Source of the DNA: Streptomyces sp. SPB162
GTDB lineage: Bacteria > Actinomycetota > Actinomycetes > Streptomycetales > Streptomycetaceae
Reading direction: 5' to 3'
Assembly: GCF_029504575.1 (NCBI RefSeq)
Contig: NZ_JAQFII010000001.1
Coordinates: 5,835,001 to 5,899,000 of the forward strand
DNA: 64,000 nt
The first letter of the stretch is position 1, and every line of letters begins with the position of its first letter. The notes beneath the pieces are model-generated. The model was given only the letters and a program-made list of their open reading frames with translations, had not been told where the DNA came from and ran no database searches. The position numbers were made by a program, and so were the translations under genes. Positions 27,735-38,277 of the stretch are shown here, piece by piece.

Positions 27735-27842
27735 GGCGGCCCCTCTCGAGATGTTCTCCCTGTGACAGACGCTTCGCAGACTGCCCGGCGGCAAGGTCTC
27801 CACGTCCTACGACCGCGCCACATGCGCGCGGTCGGCCCGCTC

Positions 27843-27859
27843 AACTGTCGCGGACAGTT
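27843..27859. repeat. Perfect inverted repeat near lexA transcription start
   Basis: AACTGTC and GACAGTT form perfect 7-bp arms around GCG. The repeat sits just downstream of the predicted lexA -10 element, so it would fall at the very 5' end of the mRNA or act as an operator. Confidence 0.5.
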
Positions 27860-27865
27860 AGTACA

Positions 27866-27895
27866 ACGGTAGTGGGTTTCGAAAGGTTGCGCCAA
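27866..27895 (-). promoter_or_regulatory. Candidate lexA promoter
   Basis: On the minus strand TTGGCG (27890-27895) and TACCGT (27866-27871) are separated by 18 bases. The -35 element overlaps the LexA box, as expected for repression. Confidence 0.5.
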
Positions 27896-27907
27896 ACACA
27901 CGTTCGA
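27892..27907. promoter_or_regulatory. lexA: LexA box (SOS box) of lexA
   Basis: CCAAACACACGTTCGA matches the actinobacterial SOS consensus (TCGAAC, four bases, GTTCGA) with one half-site perfect and the other differing at two positions. It overlaps the -35 element of the lexA promoter, which supports autoregulation. Confidence 0.75.
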
Positions 27908-27952
27908 GTGAAATTTTGTAAATCACCTGACGTGATCAAGGTATCGGGTGTA

Positions 27953-27981
27953 TTGACCGAACAAGTTTTCGATTTTATAGG
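27953..27981 (+). promoter_or_regulatory. Consensus-like promoter reading toward nrdR
   Basis: TTGACC, a 17-base spacer and TATAGG form one of the best HrdB-type promoters in the window. It lies about 315 bases before nrdR, so it would give a long leader that includes both NrdR boxes. Confidence 0.5.
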
Positions 27982-28114
27982 AAGCCCGGCACACCCCGTG
28001 GCCGGCGTCCCCAGTGTCGCACCACTGCCCGCCCATCACGCCGAGGCGCGACGTCACGTAAGCTCCGACGCGCCGCGCCGCCGCGACACGCGGAATGACG
28101 TGCTTGGGACTATG

Positions 28115-28130
28115 GCACCAGATCTAGTGG
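28115..28130. promoter_or_regulatory. NrdR box 1
   Basis: GCACCAGATCTAGTGG is a near-palindrome of the NrdR-box type. Its centre is 31 bp from the centre of box 2, three helical turns, which is the usual spacing of paired NrdR boxes. Confidence 0.7.
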
Positions 28131-28145
28131 TTAAGTAAGTGCCAG

Positions 28146-28161
28146 CCACCACTGGTAGTGG
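28146..28161. promoter_or_regulatory. NrdR box 2
   Basis: CCACCACTGGTAGTGG is the second near-palindrome. It is followed about 30 bases later by a possible -10 element TATGCT at 28193-28198. Paired boxes before nrdR-nrdJ fit known NrdR repression of reductase operons. Confidence 0.7.
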
Positions 28162-28295
28162 TCCCCAGGGGTCAACCCCTCGCGGGATCGCCTATGCTGG
28201 GGGCTGTTCCCAGGGGTGGTGACCGGACCCCGGGAATGTCATCGTCGTGCGCTCAGCCGCGGGTACGGGCTGAATGGAGAAGGGGATAGGGAAGC

Positions 28296-28808
28296 ATGCA
28301 CTGCCCCTTCTGCAGACACCCCGACAGCCGTGTGGTCGACAGCCGCACCACGGACGATGGGACCTCGATCCGCCGCCGTCGGCAGTGTCCCGACTGCGGC
28401 CGCCGCTTCACCACGGTGGAGACGGCGTCCCTGATGGTGATCAAGCGCAGCGGCGTCACGGAGCCCTTCAGCAGGAACAAGGTCATCGCGGGCGTCCGCA
28501 AGGCGTGCCAGGGCCGCCCCGTCACCGAGGACGCGCTCGCCCAGCTCGGGCAGCGCGTCGAGGAGGCGGTCAGGGCGACCGGCAGCGCCGAGCTCTCGAC
28601 CCACGACGTGGGACTGGCCATACTCGGCCCCCTGCAGGATCTCGACCTGGTCGCGTACCTGCGCTTCGCCTCGGTCTACCGGGCCTTCGACTCGCTCGAG
28701 GACTTCGAGGCCGCCATCGTGGAGCTGCGCGAGCAGCTCCCACCCACGAACCTTCGCGGGCTCGACGAGGACCTCGGGGTCCCCGCGCCCGTCCCCGCCA
28801 CCGACTGA
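28296..28808 (+). CDS. nrdR: Transcriptional repressor NrdR
   Basis: NrdR senses ATP and dATP through an ATP-cone domain and represses ribonucleotide reductase operons. The 170-residue protein has a zinc ribbon with Cys3, Cys6, Cys31 and Cys34, then an ATP-cone starting [29 protein letters not shown]. Its C-terminal part contains [31 protein letters not shown], which is strongly family-like. It is followed 131 bases later by nrdJ, and the two genes probably form an operon under the NrdR boxes upstream. Confidence 0.96.
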   Translation: MHCPFCRHPDSRVVDSRTTDDGTSIRRRRQCPDCGRRFTTVETASLMVIKRSGVTEPFSRNKVIAGVRKACQGRPVTEDALAQLGQRVEEAVRATGSAELSTHDVGLAILGPLQDLDLVAYLRFASVYRAFDSLEDFEAAIVELREQLPPTNLRGLDEDLGVPAPVPATD

Positions 28809-28939
28809 CCGGACGGTCGATCAGCGGCGGGTACCCACGGATTTGCCGAGGCGCGGTGCGCCGAGGCGTAGGACAAAGAACGGTGCTGCGGGATGATCCG
28901 CGCACTTCTAGGCGTTTTGCGTGTATTGGGAGGCGGCAC

Positions 28940-31829
<2,890 letters not shown>

Positions 31830-31873
31830 TCGTGCGCACGCCGCGGGGATGAACCGCGGTCGCGACGAGTGAG

Positions 31874-31911
31874 AGGTCCGGTGCCGACGGAAGTCGGCAC
31901 CGGACCTTTTC
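31874..31911 (+). terminator. Rho-independent terminator of the nrdR-nrdJ operon
   Basis: AGGTCCGGTGCCGAC and GTCGGCACCGGACCT form a perfect 15-bp stem around a GGAA tetraloop, followed directly by TTTT. Confidence 0.92.
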
Positions 31912-32058
31912 GGTGTTCGGGCCGGGCAGCGGCCGGGTGGGAATACCTGTGATCTTGGGGGACTTGTCACCGGTGGAATGACACGGGGCGGTGTAGCGGG
32001 CGGGGGTGCCCGTACGGTGTTCTGCCACCGGTCTCCTCGTCGACTGGGGGTAGTTGCG

Positions 32059-32841
32059 ATGACCGAGCTGGATATCCATTACGTGGGCGGACCGACCGCG
32101 GTGATCGGGATCGGGGGCCTGCGGCTGCTCACCGATCCGACGTTCGACGCGCCGGGGGAGTACCCGATGGGCGACCGGGCGCTGGTGAAGACCGCCGGCC
32201 CCGCGCTCGGCGCGGACGCGGTCGGGGCCGTCGACGCCGTCCTGCTCTCGCACGACCAGCACCCGGACAACCTCGACGCGTCGGGGCGGGAGTACCTGCA
32301 GAGCGTGCCGCTGACCCTGTCCACCGCTTCGGCGTTGGGGCGCATCGGCGGCGGCATCACCGCCCTGCCGAACTGGGAGCACGTCGAGCTGACCCGTCCG
32401 GACGGAGGCACGTTGCGGATCACCGGCGTGCCGGCGCAGCACGGGCCGGACGGCAGCGAGCACCTCGTGGGCGAGGTGACCGGCTTCGTCCTGTCGGGCG
32501 AGGGCCTGCCGACGGTCTACGTGAGCGGGGACAACGCCTCGCTGAGAGTCGTCCGGGAGATCGCGGAGCGGTTCGGCCCGTTCGATGTGGCGGTGCTGTT
32601 CGCCGGCGCCGCGCAGACCCCGCTGCTGCCGGGGGCCGACCTGACGCTCGGCAGCGTCCACGCCGCCGAGGCGGCGGAGATCCTCGGAGCGCGGCAGGTC
32701 GTACCGCTGCACTTCGAGCACTGGGTGCACTTCACACAGGACGGCGACACCCTGGTGGAGGCCTTCGGGCGAGCGGGCATCGGCGACCGACTGCACCTGC
32801 TGAAGCCCGGTGGCCGCTTCGCGTCCGAGAGCGCGCGGTGA
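32059..32841 (+). CDS. Metallo-beta-lactamase-fold hydrolase (UlaG-like)
   Basis: This 260-residue protein has the metallo-beta-lactamase-fold pattern LRLLTDPTFDAPGEYPMG near the N-terminus and the metal motif VLLSHDQHPDNLD at about residue 70. Later strands include TGVPAQHGPDGSEH and VVPLHFEHWVHF, which would supply more histidine ligands. Such proteins hydrolyse lactones or phosphoesters; the substrate is unknown. ATG at 32059 was chosen over the longer open frame because MTELDIHYVGGPT begins the fold. Its stop overlaps the GTG of the next gene, so the two are translationally coupled. Confidence 0.82.
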   Translation: MTELDIHYVGGPTAVIGIGGLRLLTDPTFDAPGEYPMGDRALVKTAGPALGADAVGAVDAVLLSHDQHPDNLDASGREYLQSVPLTLSTASALGRIGGGITALPNWEHVELTRPDGGTLRITGVPAQHGPDGSEHLVGEVTGFVLSGEGLPTVYVSGDNASLRVVREIAERFGPFDVAVLFAGAAQTPLLPGADLTLGSVHAAEAAEILGARQVVPLHFEHWVHFTQDGDTLVEAFGRAGIGDRLHLLKPGGRFASESAR

Positions 32842-33692
32842 CGGCGGCGGAGTCCGTCTGGAGCGGCGACCTGCTCGATCTGGACGCCTATCTGGCACGC
32901 ACCGGATACACGGGCAGCCTGGACCCGACGGTGAAGACGCTGCGGGGGCTGCACCGAGCGCACTTGGACGCGATCCCGTTCGAGAACCTGGACGTCGCGC
33001 TGGGCCGCGGGGTCCGGCTCGGTCTGGACAGCGTGCAGCGCAAGCTCGTCACGGAACGCCGCGGCGGCTACTGCTACGAGCAGAACTCGCTCTTCGCGGC
33101 GGTCCTCGAACGTCTGGGCTTCGCCGTGACGGCCCACGGAGCCCGGGTCCGTACGGCGGGTCCGACGCTGCGGCCCGTCACGCACGTCCTGCTGCGGGTC
33201 GTCGTGGACGGCACGGAGTGGCTCGCGGACACCGGTTTCGGCGGTCTGGGACCGCTGGAGCCGGTCGAGCTGCCGGCGGGCACACCGACGTGGCAGGGCG
33301 GCTGGGCCTACGAGGTCGCCGAGGAGGCGGGCGGCGTGCGCGTGTTGCGCTCACTCGGGCCGCGCGGCTGGTCGGACCTGTACGCGTTCACGCCGAACCC
33401 GCTCTACCCGGTGGATCTCGTCGTCCTGAACCACTACACGTCGACGCATCCACTGTCCCGGTTCACCGGGCAGCTCGTGGCGCAGCGGGTGACGCCGCAG
33501 GCGCGGTACGCCCTGCTGCGGGACGAGCTGACGGTGACGCGCCCGGGCGCGGCGGACGGCGCGGAGGAGCGGCGGAAGGTGCCGGCCGGGGAGCTGGCCG
33601 AGGTGCTGGAGAGCACCTTCGGCCTCGTCCTCGCCGCGTCCGACACCGAGCGCCTGGGCGCTCTGCCCGCGCACCGGCTTCCGGCTCAGTAG
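32838..33692 (+). CDS. Arylamine N-acetyltransferase
   Basis: This 284-residue enzyme transfers acetyl from acetyl-CoA to arylamines or hydrazines. The catalytic triad is Cys79 in RRGGYCYEQN, His116 in RPVTHVLL and Asp131 in LADTGFGG, with normal spacing. PFENLDV near residue 50 is also typical. The GTG start overlaps the upstream stop by four bases. In actinomycetes related enzymes detoxify amines or act in aminobenzoate-derived pathways, but no such pathway is visible here. The 3' end overlaps the convergent VOC gene by seven bases. Confidence 0.9.
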   Translation: MTAAESVWSGDLLDLDAYLARTGYTGSLDPTVKTLRGLHRAHLDAIPFENLDVALGRGVRLGLDSVQRKLVTERRGGYCYEQNSLFAAVLERLGFAVTAHGARVRTAGPTLRPVTHVLLRVVVDGTEWLADTGFGGLGPLEPVELPAGTPTWQGGWAYEVAEEAGGVRVLRSLGPRGWSDLYAFTPNPLYPVDLVVLNHYTSTHPLSRFTGQLVAQRVTPQARYALLRDELTVTRPGAADGAEERRKVPAGELAEVLESTFGLVLAASDTERLGALPAHRLPAQ

Positions 33693-34090
33693 GACTGCAA
33701 CTCGACGAGGGTGCCGTCCGGTGTGCGCAGGTGCGCCGTGCGGAGTCCGGGTCCCCAGGCAGGCCGGTCCTGGGGACCCGCCACGATCTTCGCCCCGTGC
33801 GCGGAGAGACGCGGGGTGGCGTCGTCCACGCTGTCCACCCGGAGGACGAGCATCGAGCTGTCCTGCCCGGCGGGCCGGGCGGGCAGGGCCTCGGTGCCGG
33901 CCACGGCCGCGATGGCGGCACGGGAGAACAGGACGAGGACACCCTCGCCGTCCAGGTCCCAGTTGGCGTATCCGGCTTCCGGGATGACCTTCACGGGCTC
34001 GATGCCCAGGAGGTCGCGGAGCGCCGCGGTCCAGAACTCGGCGGCGGTGGCGAAGTCCTCCACGAGGAGGCGGGGGTGAAGAGCGTCCAT
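33686..34090 (-). CDS. VOC-superfamily (glyoxalase-like) protein
   Basis: This 134-residue protein has the paired beta-alpha-beta-beta-beta pattern of the vicinal oxygen chelate fold: RLLVEDFATAAEFWTAALRDLLG at the start and VLRVDSVDDATPRLSAHGAKIVAGPQ in the second half, ending LRTPDGTLVELQSY. Such proteins act as lyases or dioxygenases, or bind antibiotics to give resistance. The ligand cannot be deduced. The glutamate in TLVEL is the expected last metal ligand. Confidence 0.82.
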   Translation of the reverse strand: MDALHPRLLVEDFATAAEFWTAALRDLLGIEPVKVIPEAGYANWDLDGEGVLVLFSRAAIAAVAGTEALPARPAGQDSSMLVLRVDSVDDATPRLSAHGAKIVAGPQDRPAWGPGLRTAHLRTPDGTLVELQSY

Positions 34091-34164
34091 GGACCGATCG
34101 TATTCGCCACCCCTACAGGGGAATTGAGCGGGTCAGCGGGCACGGAAGGGGTGCCGGTCGGACT

Positions 34165-34170
34165 TAGGAT
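34165..34170 (+). promoter_or_regulatory. Candidate -10 element (TAGGAT), likely leaderless transcript
   Basis: TAGGAT ends six bases before the GTG start of the DUF4937 gene and no ribosome-binding site intervenes. Confidence 0.45.
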
Positions 34171-34176
34171 GGCGCG

Positions 34177-34782
34177 GTGCTGGTGAAGTGGATTCGCTGT
34201 GGGGTCGTGGACCGGGCGGGGTTCGAACGGGGGCAGCGGAAGTGGGCGGGACTGCGGGGGCAGCCGGGATTCCGGGGTCTGGGCGGCGGCTGGAGCCGCG
34301 CGCAGCCGGGCGTGGCGCACCTGTTCGCGTTCTGGGACAACCGGGCGGCCTACGACGCCTTCATGCGGGGCGGGCACGACCAGCTCGCGGGGTCGCAGGC
34401 CGATTCGTACGAGAACCTCGGGGTGCTGCTCTTCGAGCACCTGCTGGACGTGCGGGTGGGCTTCGAGGCGCGCTTCGCCGACGCCGACCTGCTCCGCGTG
34501 GCGCATTCGAAGGTGCGGCCCGGCCGTGGCGAGCACTTCGTCGAGATGCAGAAGAAGGTGTGGAACCCGGCGATGGCCGGGTCACCGGGACTGCTGCGCG
34601 GGACCTTCGCCGAGGGGCCGGACAGCGATTTCCTGGTCCTGTCCCTGTGGATCGCGGCGAACGAGCGCGGCAAGTACCGCCCCGCCGCGATGGCGCGGCT
34701 GGCGGAGCGCACGGAGCTGGAGACCGACGTGTCGTCGGTGGCGGGCGACGTCGTGGACATCGTGCAGGCGTGGACGGTGTGA
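34177..34782 (+). CDS. DUF4937-type protein (YdbC-like, antibiotic-monooxygenase fold)
   Basis: This 201-residue protein opens MLVKWIRCGVVDRAGFERGQRKWAGLRGQPGFRGLGGGWS and has a second copy of the same kind of ferredoxin-like module starting near DLLRVAHSKVRPGRGEHFVEMQKKVWNP. The duplicated pattern fits YdbC/DUF4937 proteins of the dimeric alpha-beta barrel class. No enzymatic activity can be assigned. It is followed by a 161-base gap with a short tandem repeat and then by a phosphatase gene. Confidence 0.72.
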   Translation: MLVKWIRCGVVDRAGFERGQRKWAGLRGQPGFRGLGGGWSRAQPGVAHLFAFWDNRAAYDAFMRGGHDQLAGSQADSYENLGVLLFEHLLDVRVGFEARFADADLLRVAHSKVRPGRGEHFVEMQKKVWNPAMAGSPGLLRGTFAEGPDSDFLVLSLWIAANERGKYRPAAMARLAERTELETDVSSVAGDVVDIVQAWTV

Positions 34783-34820
34783 CGGGGTCGGCGGGGGGCC
34801 GCCGGGGTCCGGCGCCTCGC

Positions 34821-34865
34821 GGGCCGGAGCTGGGCGGGCCGGAGCTGGGCGGCCCGGAGCTGGGC
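34821..34865. repeat. Three tandem copies of a 15-bp unit
   Basis: The unit GGGCCGGAGCTGGGC occurs at 34821, 34836 and, with two changes, at 34851, followed by a partial fourth copy. It lies between two genes. An open frame through it would read GPELG repeats, but no start signal supports translation. Confidence 0.85.
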
Positions 34866-34943
34866 GGGCCGGGCTTCCGCGTCCCGGGGTGCGGAGGTCG
34901 TACCGGCGCGCCCGGGATCCGTCGCGGGAATAGGCTGATCAGT

Positions 34944-35612
34944 ATGGGTCGACCACGCCACATCGTCCTGATCCGACACGGGGAGTCGCAGGGCAACACC
35001 GACGACTCCATCTACGAGAGGGTGCCGGACCACGCCCTCGAACTCACCGCGGTCGGCCGCCGGCAGGCCGCCGACGCCGGGAAGGGCCTGCGGAAGCTGT
35101 TCGGTGACGAGCCGGTCCGGGCCTTCGTGTCGCCCTACCGCCGCACCTGGCAGACCTTCCGCGGGCTGGACCTCGATCCGACGCTGACGCACGCGATGGA
35201 GGAGCCCCGGCTCCGGGAGCAGGACTGGGGCAACTGGCAGGACGTCGACGACGTCCAGCGGCAGCGCAAGGCGCGGGACGCCTACGGCCACTTCTTCTAC
35301 CGTTTCGCGCAGGGCGAGTCCGGTGCCGACGTGTACGACCGGGTGGGCGCGTTCCTGGAGACCCTCTACCGGGCCTTCGACAAACCGGACTTCCCGCCGA
35401 ACGTTCTGATCGTCACCCACGGGCTGACCATGCGGCTGTTCTGCATGCGCTGGTTCCACTGGACGGTCGAGGAGTTCGAATCCCTGTCCAACCCGGGCAA
35501 CGCCGAGAGCCGCACCCTGCTCATCGGAGACGACGACCGCTACACCCTCGACCGTCCCTTCGCGCGGTGGCGGCTCCCGGACGCCGTGCCCGGCGAGGAA
35601 TTCCACGGGTGA
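34944..35612 (+). CDS. Histidine phosphatase family protein
   Basis: This 222-residue protein has the phosphoglycerate-mutase-like motif IVLIRHGESQGNT near residue 10 with the phosphohistidine, SPYRRTWQTF near 60 and the second histidine in LIVTHGLTMRLFC. It probably hydrolyses a small phosphate ester; the substrate is unknown. ATG at 34944 is preferred because MGRPRHIVLIRHGE begins the fold and TAGGCT ends seven bases upstream, which again suggests a leaderless transcript. The long open frame before it has no family similarity. Confidence 0.87.
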   Translation: MGRPRHIVLIRHGESQGNTDDSIYERVPDHALELTAVGRRQAADAGKGLRKLFGDEPVRAFVSPYRRTWQTFRGLDLDPTLTHAMEEPRLREQDWGNWQDVDDVQRQRKARDAYGHFFYRFAQGESGADVYDRVGAFLETLYRAFDKPDFPPNVLIVTHGLTMRLFCMRWFHWTVEEFESLSNPGNAESRTLLIGDDDRYTLDRPFARWRLPDAVPGEEFHG

Positions 35613-35668
35613 GTTTGCGCACAGGGTGATTGACCGGGATCAGGCACGATGTCAGAGTTTCCGACGCG

Positions 35669-36583
35669 ATGACCGCTCACCCAGTTGACTCCGAAAACAC
35701 CTCCCGCGCCCTGGCAAGTCTGCGCGGGCTGGCCGTCGGCGACGCCCTCGGCTCCCAGTTCTTCGTCCCTTCCAACTACCCAACCCTCCAGAACGGCGGG
35801 CTGCCGCCCGGTGTCTGGCAGTGGACCGACGACACCGAGATGGCCTGCTCCGTGCTGGCCGTGCTGGCCACCCACGGCCGCATCGACCAGGACGCCCTGG
35901 CGATGTCCTTCGCGGAGCACCACGACTTCGACCGCGGCTACGGCCCGGCCGTGAACCGCGTGCTGCGCCTGATCCGGCAGGAGGGCGCCGACTGGCGCGA
36001 GCTGGCCGCCGGTCTCTTCAACGGCCAGGGCTCGTGGGGCAACGGCGCCGCCATGCGGGTCGCCCCGCTGGGCGCCTGGTACGCGGGCGACGCCGAGCAG
36101 GCCACCCACCAGGCCGAGATCTCGGCGTACACCACCCACCAGCACCGTGAGGCCGTCGTCGGCGCGATGGCCGTGGCGGCCATGGCGGCGCTGGTCGCCG
36201 ACCCGGACGGTCCGAAGGACCCTTCGGCGCTGCTCGGCTCGGTGCTGGACCTGGTGCCGACCAGTGCGGTGAAGGCCGGCATACGGCGGGCGCGCGACAT
36301 GCTCGACTACGGGGACGTGGCGACGGTGGCGGCGGTGCTCGGTTGCGGCCGGCGCACCAGCGCTCACGACACGGTGCCGTTCGCGCTGTGGGCGGCGGCC
36401 CGGCACCTGGACGACTACCGGCAGGCGTTCTGGACCACCGCCAAGGCGGGCGGCGACGTCGACACCACCTGCGCCATCGTCGGCGGCATCGTCGCCTCAC
36501 GACCCACCGGGCAGCCGCCGGCCGAGTGGCTGGAGCGCACCGAACCGCTACCGCTGTGGGCCGCGGCGCCCGCGGAGGCCTGA
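35669..36583 (+). CDS. ADP-ribosylglycohydrolase-family protein
   Basis: This 304-residue protein has the two acidic motifs of the ADP-ribosylglycohydrolase fold: VWQWTDDTEMACSVLA near residue 45 and AGGDVDTTCAIVGGIVASR near the C-terminus, which together bind two magnesium ions. GDALGSQFF is the usual opening. Members remove ADP-ribose from proteins or nucleic acids or act on related sugars. ATG at 35669 is used; TTG at 35630 would add 13 residues. A strong hairpin follows and separates it from the convergent transporter gene. Confidence 0.87.
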   Translation: MTAHPVDSENTSRALASLRGLAVGDALGSQFFVPSNYPTLQNGGLPPGVWQWTDDTEMACSVLAVLATHGRIDQDALAMSFAEHHDFDRGYGPAVNRVLRLIRQEGADWRELAAGLFNGQGSWGNGAAMRVAPLGAWYAGDAEQATHQAEISAYTTHQHREAVVGAMAVAAMAALVADPDGPKDPSALLGSVLDLVPTSAVKAGIRRARDMLDYGDVATVAAVLGCGRRTSAHDTVPFALWAAARHLDDYRQAFWTTAKAGGDVDTTCAIVGGIVASRPTGQPPAEWLERTEPLPLWAAAPAEA

Positions 36584-36617
36584 GAGCGGGCACACCCGGC
36601 CGCCTGTCCCACCGCCC

Positions 36618-36657
36618 CTCCGCCGCTCGGCCGCGTTTGTGCGGCCGGGCGGCGGAG
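36618..36657. terminator. Terminator between convergent genes
   Basis: CTCCGCCGCTCGGCCGC pairs with GCGGCCGGGCGGCGGAG (17 positions, one mismatch) around a 6-base loop, GTTTGT. Confidence 0.82.
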
Positions 36658-36662
36658 CGGCG

Positions 36663-38210
36663 TCAGGCCGCGGGCGCGGGGGACGTCCCGCTGAGTGCCT
36701 CCAGGTCGCTCTTGCGCACCCGCACCACGAGCAGCGCGGTCAGCACCGCCAGGACGACGAAGCCGACTCCGGCCGTGAAGGCCGTGGATATGCCCTCGGA
36801 GAGGACGTCGTGCCCCCAGGGGGCGGGCAGCTCGTGGGTCTTCTCGAACGCGGCCCGCTGCTGCGGGGTGGCCCGGGCGAGGAAGTCCGGCAGCTGGTCG
36901 CCGAACTCGTTCCGGCTCGCCGTGCCGAAGACCGTGACCAGGATCGACAGCCCGAGCGAGCCGCCGACCTGCTGGGTGGCGTTCAGGAGCCCGGAGGCGG
37001 CGCCCGCTTCGTGCTGGGCGACGCCGGAGACCGCGGTGAGGGTGAGCGTCACGAAGTTCAGTCCCATGCCGAAGCCGAAGAGCACCATGGGGCCGAGCAC
37101 GCCGCCCGGATAGCTGCTGCCCGGATCCATCCGGGTCAGCCAGGCCATGCCGACGCCGGTCAGCAGGGTGCCGGTGACGAGGAACGGTTTCGGGCCGAGC
37201 ACGGGCAGCAGCCGCGTCGACAGACCCGCGCCGGTCACGATCGCGACGGTGATCGGGAGGAACGCGAGGCCGGATTCGATCGGGCTGTACCCGAGGACGT
37301 TCTGCACGAACAGGACGATGAAGAAGAACATCCCGAACATCGCCGCGGCCAGGCTCAGCATGATCACATAGGTGCCGGAACGGTTGCGGTCGGCGAACAT
37401 CCGCAGCGGCGTGATCGGATCGGAGGCCCGCCGCTCGACCACCACGAACAGGGCCAGCAACGCGACGGCCGCCCCGAAGGCGCCGAGCGTCACGGAGTCC
37501 TTCCAGCCGGAGTCCGCGGCCCGGATGAAGCCGTACACGAGCGAGGCCATACCGCCGGTCGAGGTGATGGCGCCGAGAATGTCGAAGCGCCCGGTCTGCC
37601 GGTCGGACTCGTTGATGAACAGCGGTGCGAGGAAGGCGATCAGCAGGCCGATGGGCACGTTGACGAAGAGCACCCAGCGCCAGTCGAGCCATTCGGTGAG
37701 CATGCCGCCGGCCAGCAGGCCGATGGCGCCACCGCCCGCCGAGACGGCGGCGAACACCCCGAACGCCCGGTTGCGTTCCGGGCCTTCGGGAAACGTGCTG
37801 GTGATCAGGGCCAGCGAGGTGGGTGAGGCGATGGCGCCGCCGACGCCCTGCAGCGAGCGGGCCGCGAGCAGCTGCCAGGGTTCCTGGGCGAAGCCGCCGA
37901 GTAGGGACGCGAGCGAGAACAGCAGGATGCCGAAGACGAACACCCTGCGCCGGCCGAGGATGTCACCCGCCCGGCCGCCGAGCAGCAACAGGCCGCCGAA
38001 GGTGAGGGTGTAGGCGTTGAGCACCCAGGAAAGGTCCGTGGTGGAGAAGGACAGCGCGTCCTTGATGTGCGGGAGCGCGATGTTCACAATCGTGGCGTCG
38101 AGGACCACCATGAGCTGACAGGCGGCGATGACCGCGAGAGCGACATTGGGTCGTCCCTCGCGCCGGGCGGTGCCCGGCGGGCGGGACTCACGTACTTGAG
38201 AGGTCGTCAC
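36663..38210 (-). CDS. MFS multidrug exporter, DHA2 (EmrB/QacA-like) family
   Basis: This 515-residue transporter has about 14 membrane helices. Family motifs are VVLDATIVNIALPHI in helix 1, LLLGGRAGDILGRRRVF after helix 2 and SWVLNAYTL. It would export drugs or hydrophobic compounds using the proton gradient. The start is GTG at 38210, preceded by GGGGGA. The divergent neighbour encodes a TetR regulator, and a perfect inverted repeat between the two starts is the probable operator. This is the standard layout of a ligand-induced efflux pair. Confidence 0.92.
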   Translation of the reverse strand: MTTSQVRESRPPGTARREGRPNVALAVIAACQLMVVLDATIVNIALPHIKDALSFSTTDLSWVLNAYTLTFGGLLLLGGRAGDILGRRRVFVFGILLFSLASLLGGFAQEPWQLLAARSLQGVGGAIASPTSLALITSTFPEGPERNRAFGVFAAVSAGGGAIGLLAGGMLTEWLDWRWVLFVNVPIGLLIAFLAPLFINESDRQTGRFDILGAITSTGGMASLVYGFIRAADSGWKDSVTLGAFGAAVALLALFVVVERRASDPITPLRMFADRNRSGTYVIMLSLAAAMFGMFFFIVLFVQNVLGYSPIESGLAFLPITVAIVTGAGLSTRLLPVLGPKPFLVTGTLLTGVGMAWLTRMDPGSSYPGGVLGPMVLFGFGMGLNFVTLTLTAVSGVAQHEAGAASGLLNATQQVGGSLGLSILVTVFGTASRNEFGDQLPDFLARATPQQRAAFEKTHELPAPWGHDVLSEGISTAFTAGVGFVVLAVLTALLVVRVRKSDLEALSGTSPAPAA

Positions 38211-38231
38211 AGATGATCCCCCATCAGTGAG

Positions 38232-38255
38232 ATAGTGAACGACACCGTTCACTAT
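38232..38255. promoter_or_regulatory. TetR-type operator between exporter and regulator genes
   Basis: ATAGTGAACG and CGTTCACTAT form a perfect 10-bp inverted repeat with a 4-base centre. The site lies in the 67-base gap between the divergent starts and could control both genes. Confidence 0.85.
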
Positions 38256-38277
38256 ATGCTTTAACGGAGGTTTGTCG

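Larger units (their letters stand above)
27735..28295. other. Divergent lexA / nrdR control region
   Basis: These 561 bases contain no gene that I can support. They hold the lexA 5' leader, an inverted repeat near the lexA transcription start, a LexA box, a consensus-like promoter pointing to nrdR, two NrdR boxes and a second -10-like element. The central 100 bases are noticeably A+T-rich for this genome. Confidence 0.75.

Noticed and set aside
28809-28939. Cobalamin riboswitch before nrdJ
   Set aside because: I looked for a B12-box-like core and the surrounding helices in the nrdR leader and the nrdR-nrdJ gap and saw none.
34188-34943. N-terminal extension of the histidine phosphatase through the DUF4937 gene and the 15-bp repeats
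   Set aside because: The phosphatase fold begins at the ATG at 34944, and the upstream frame is antisense-like, Gly/Arg/Pro-rich sequence.
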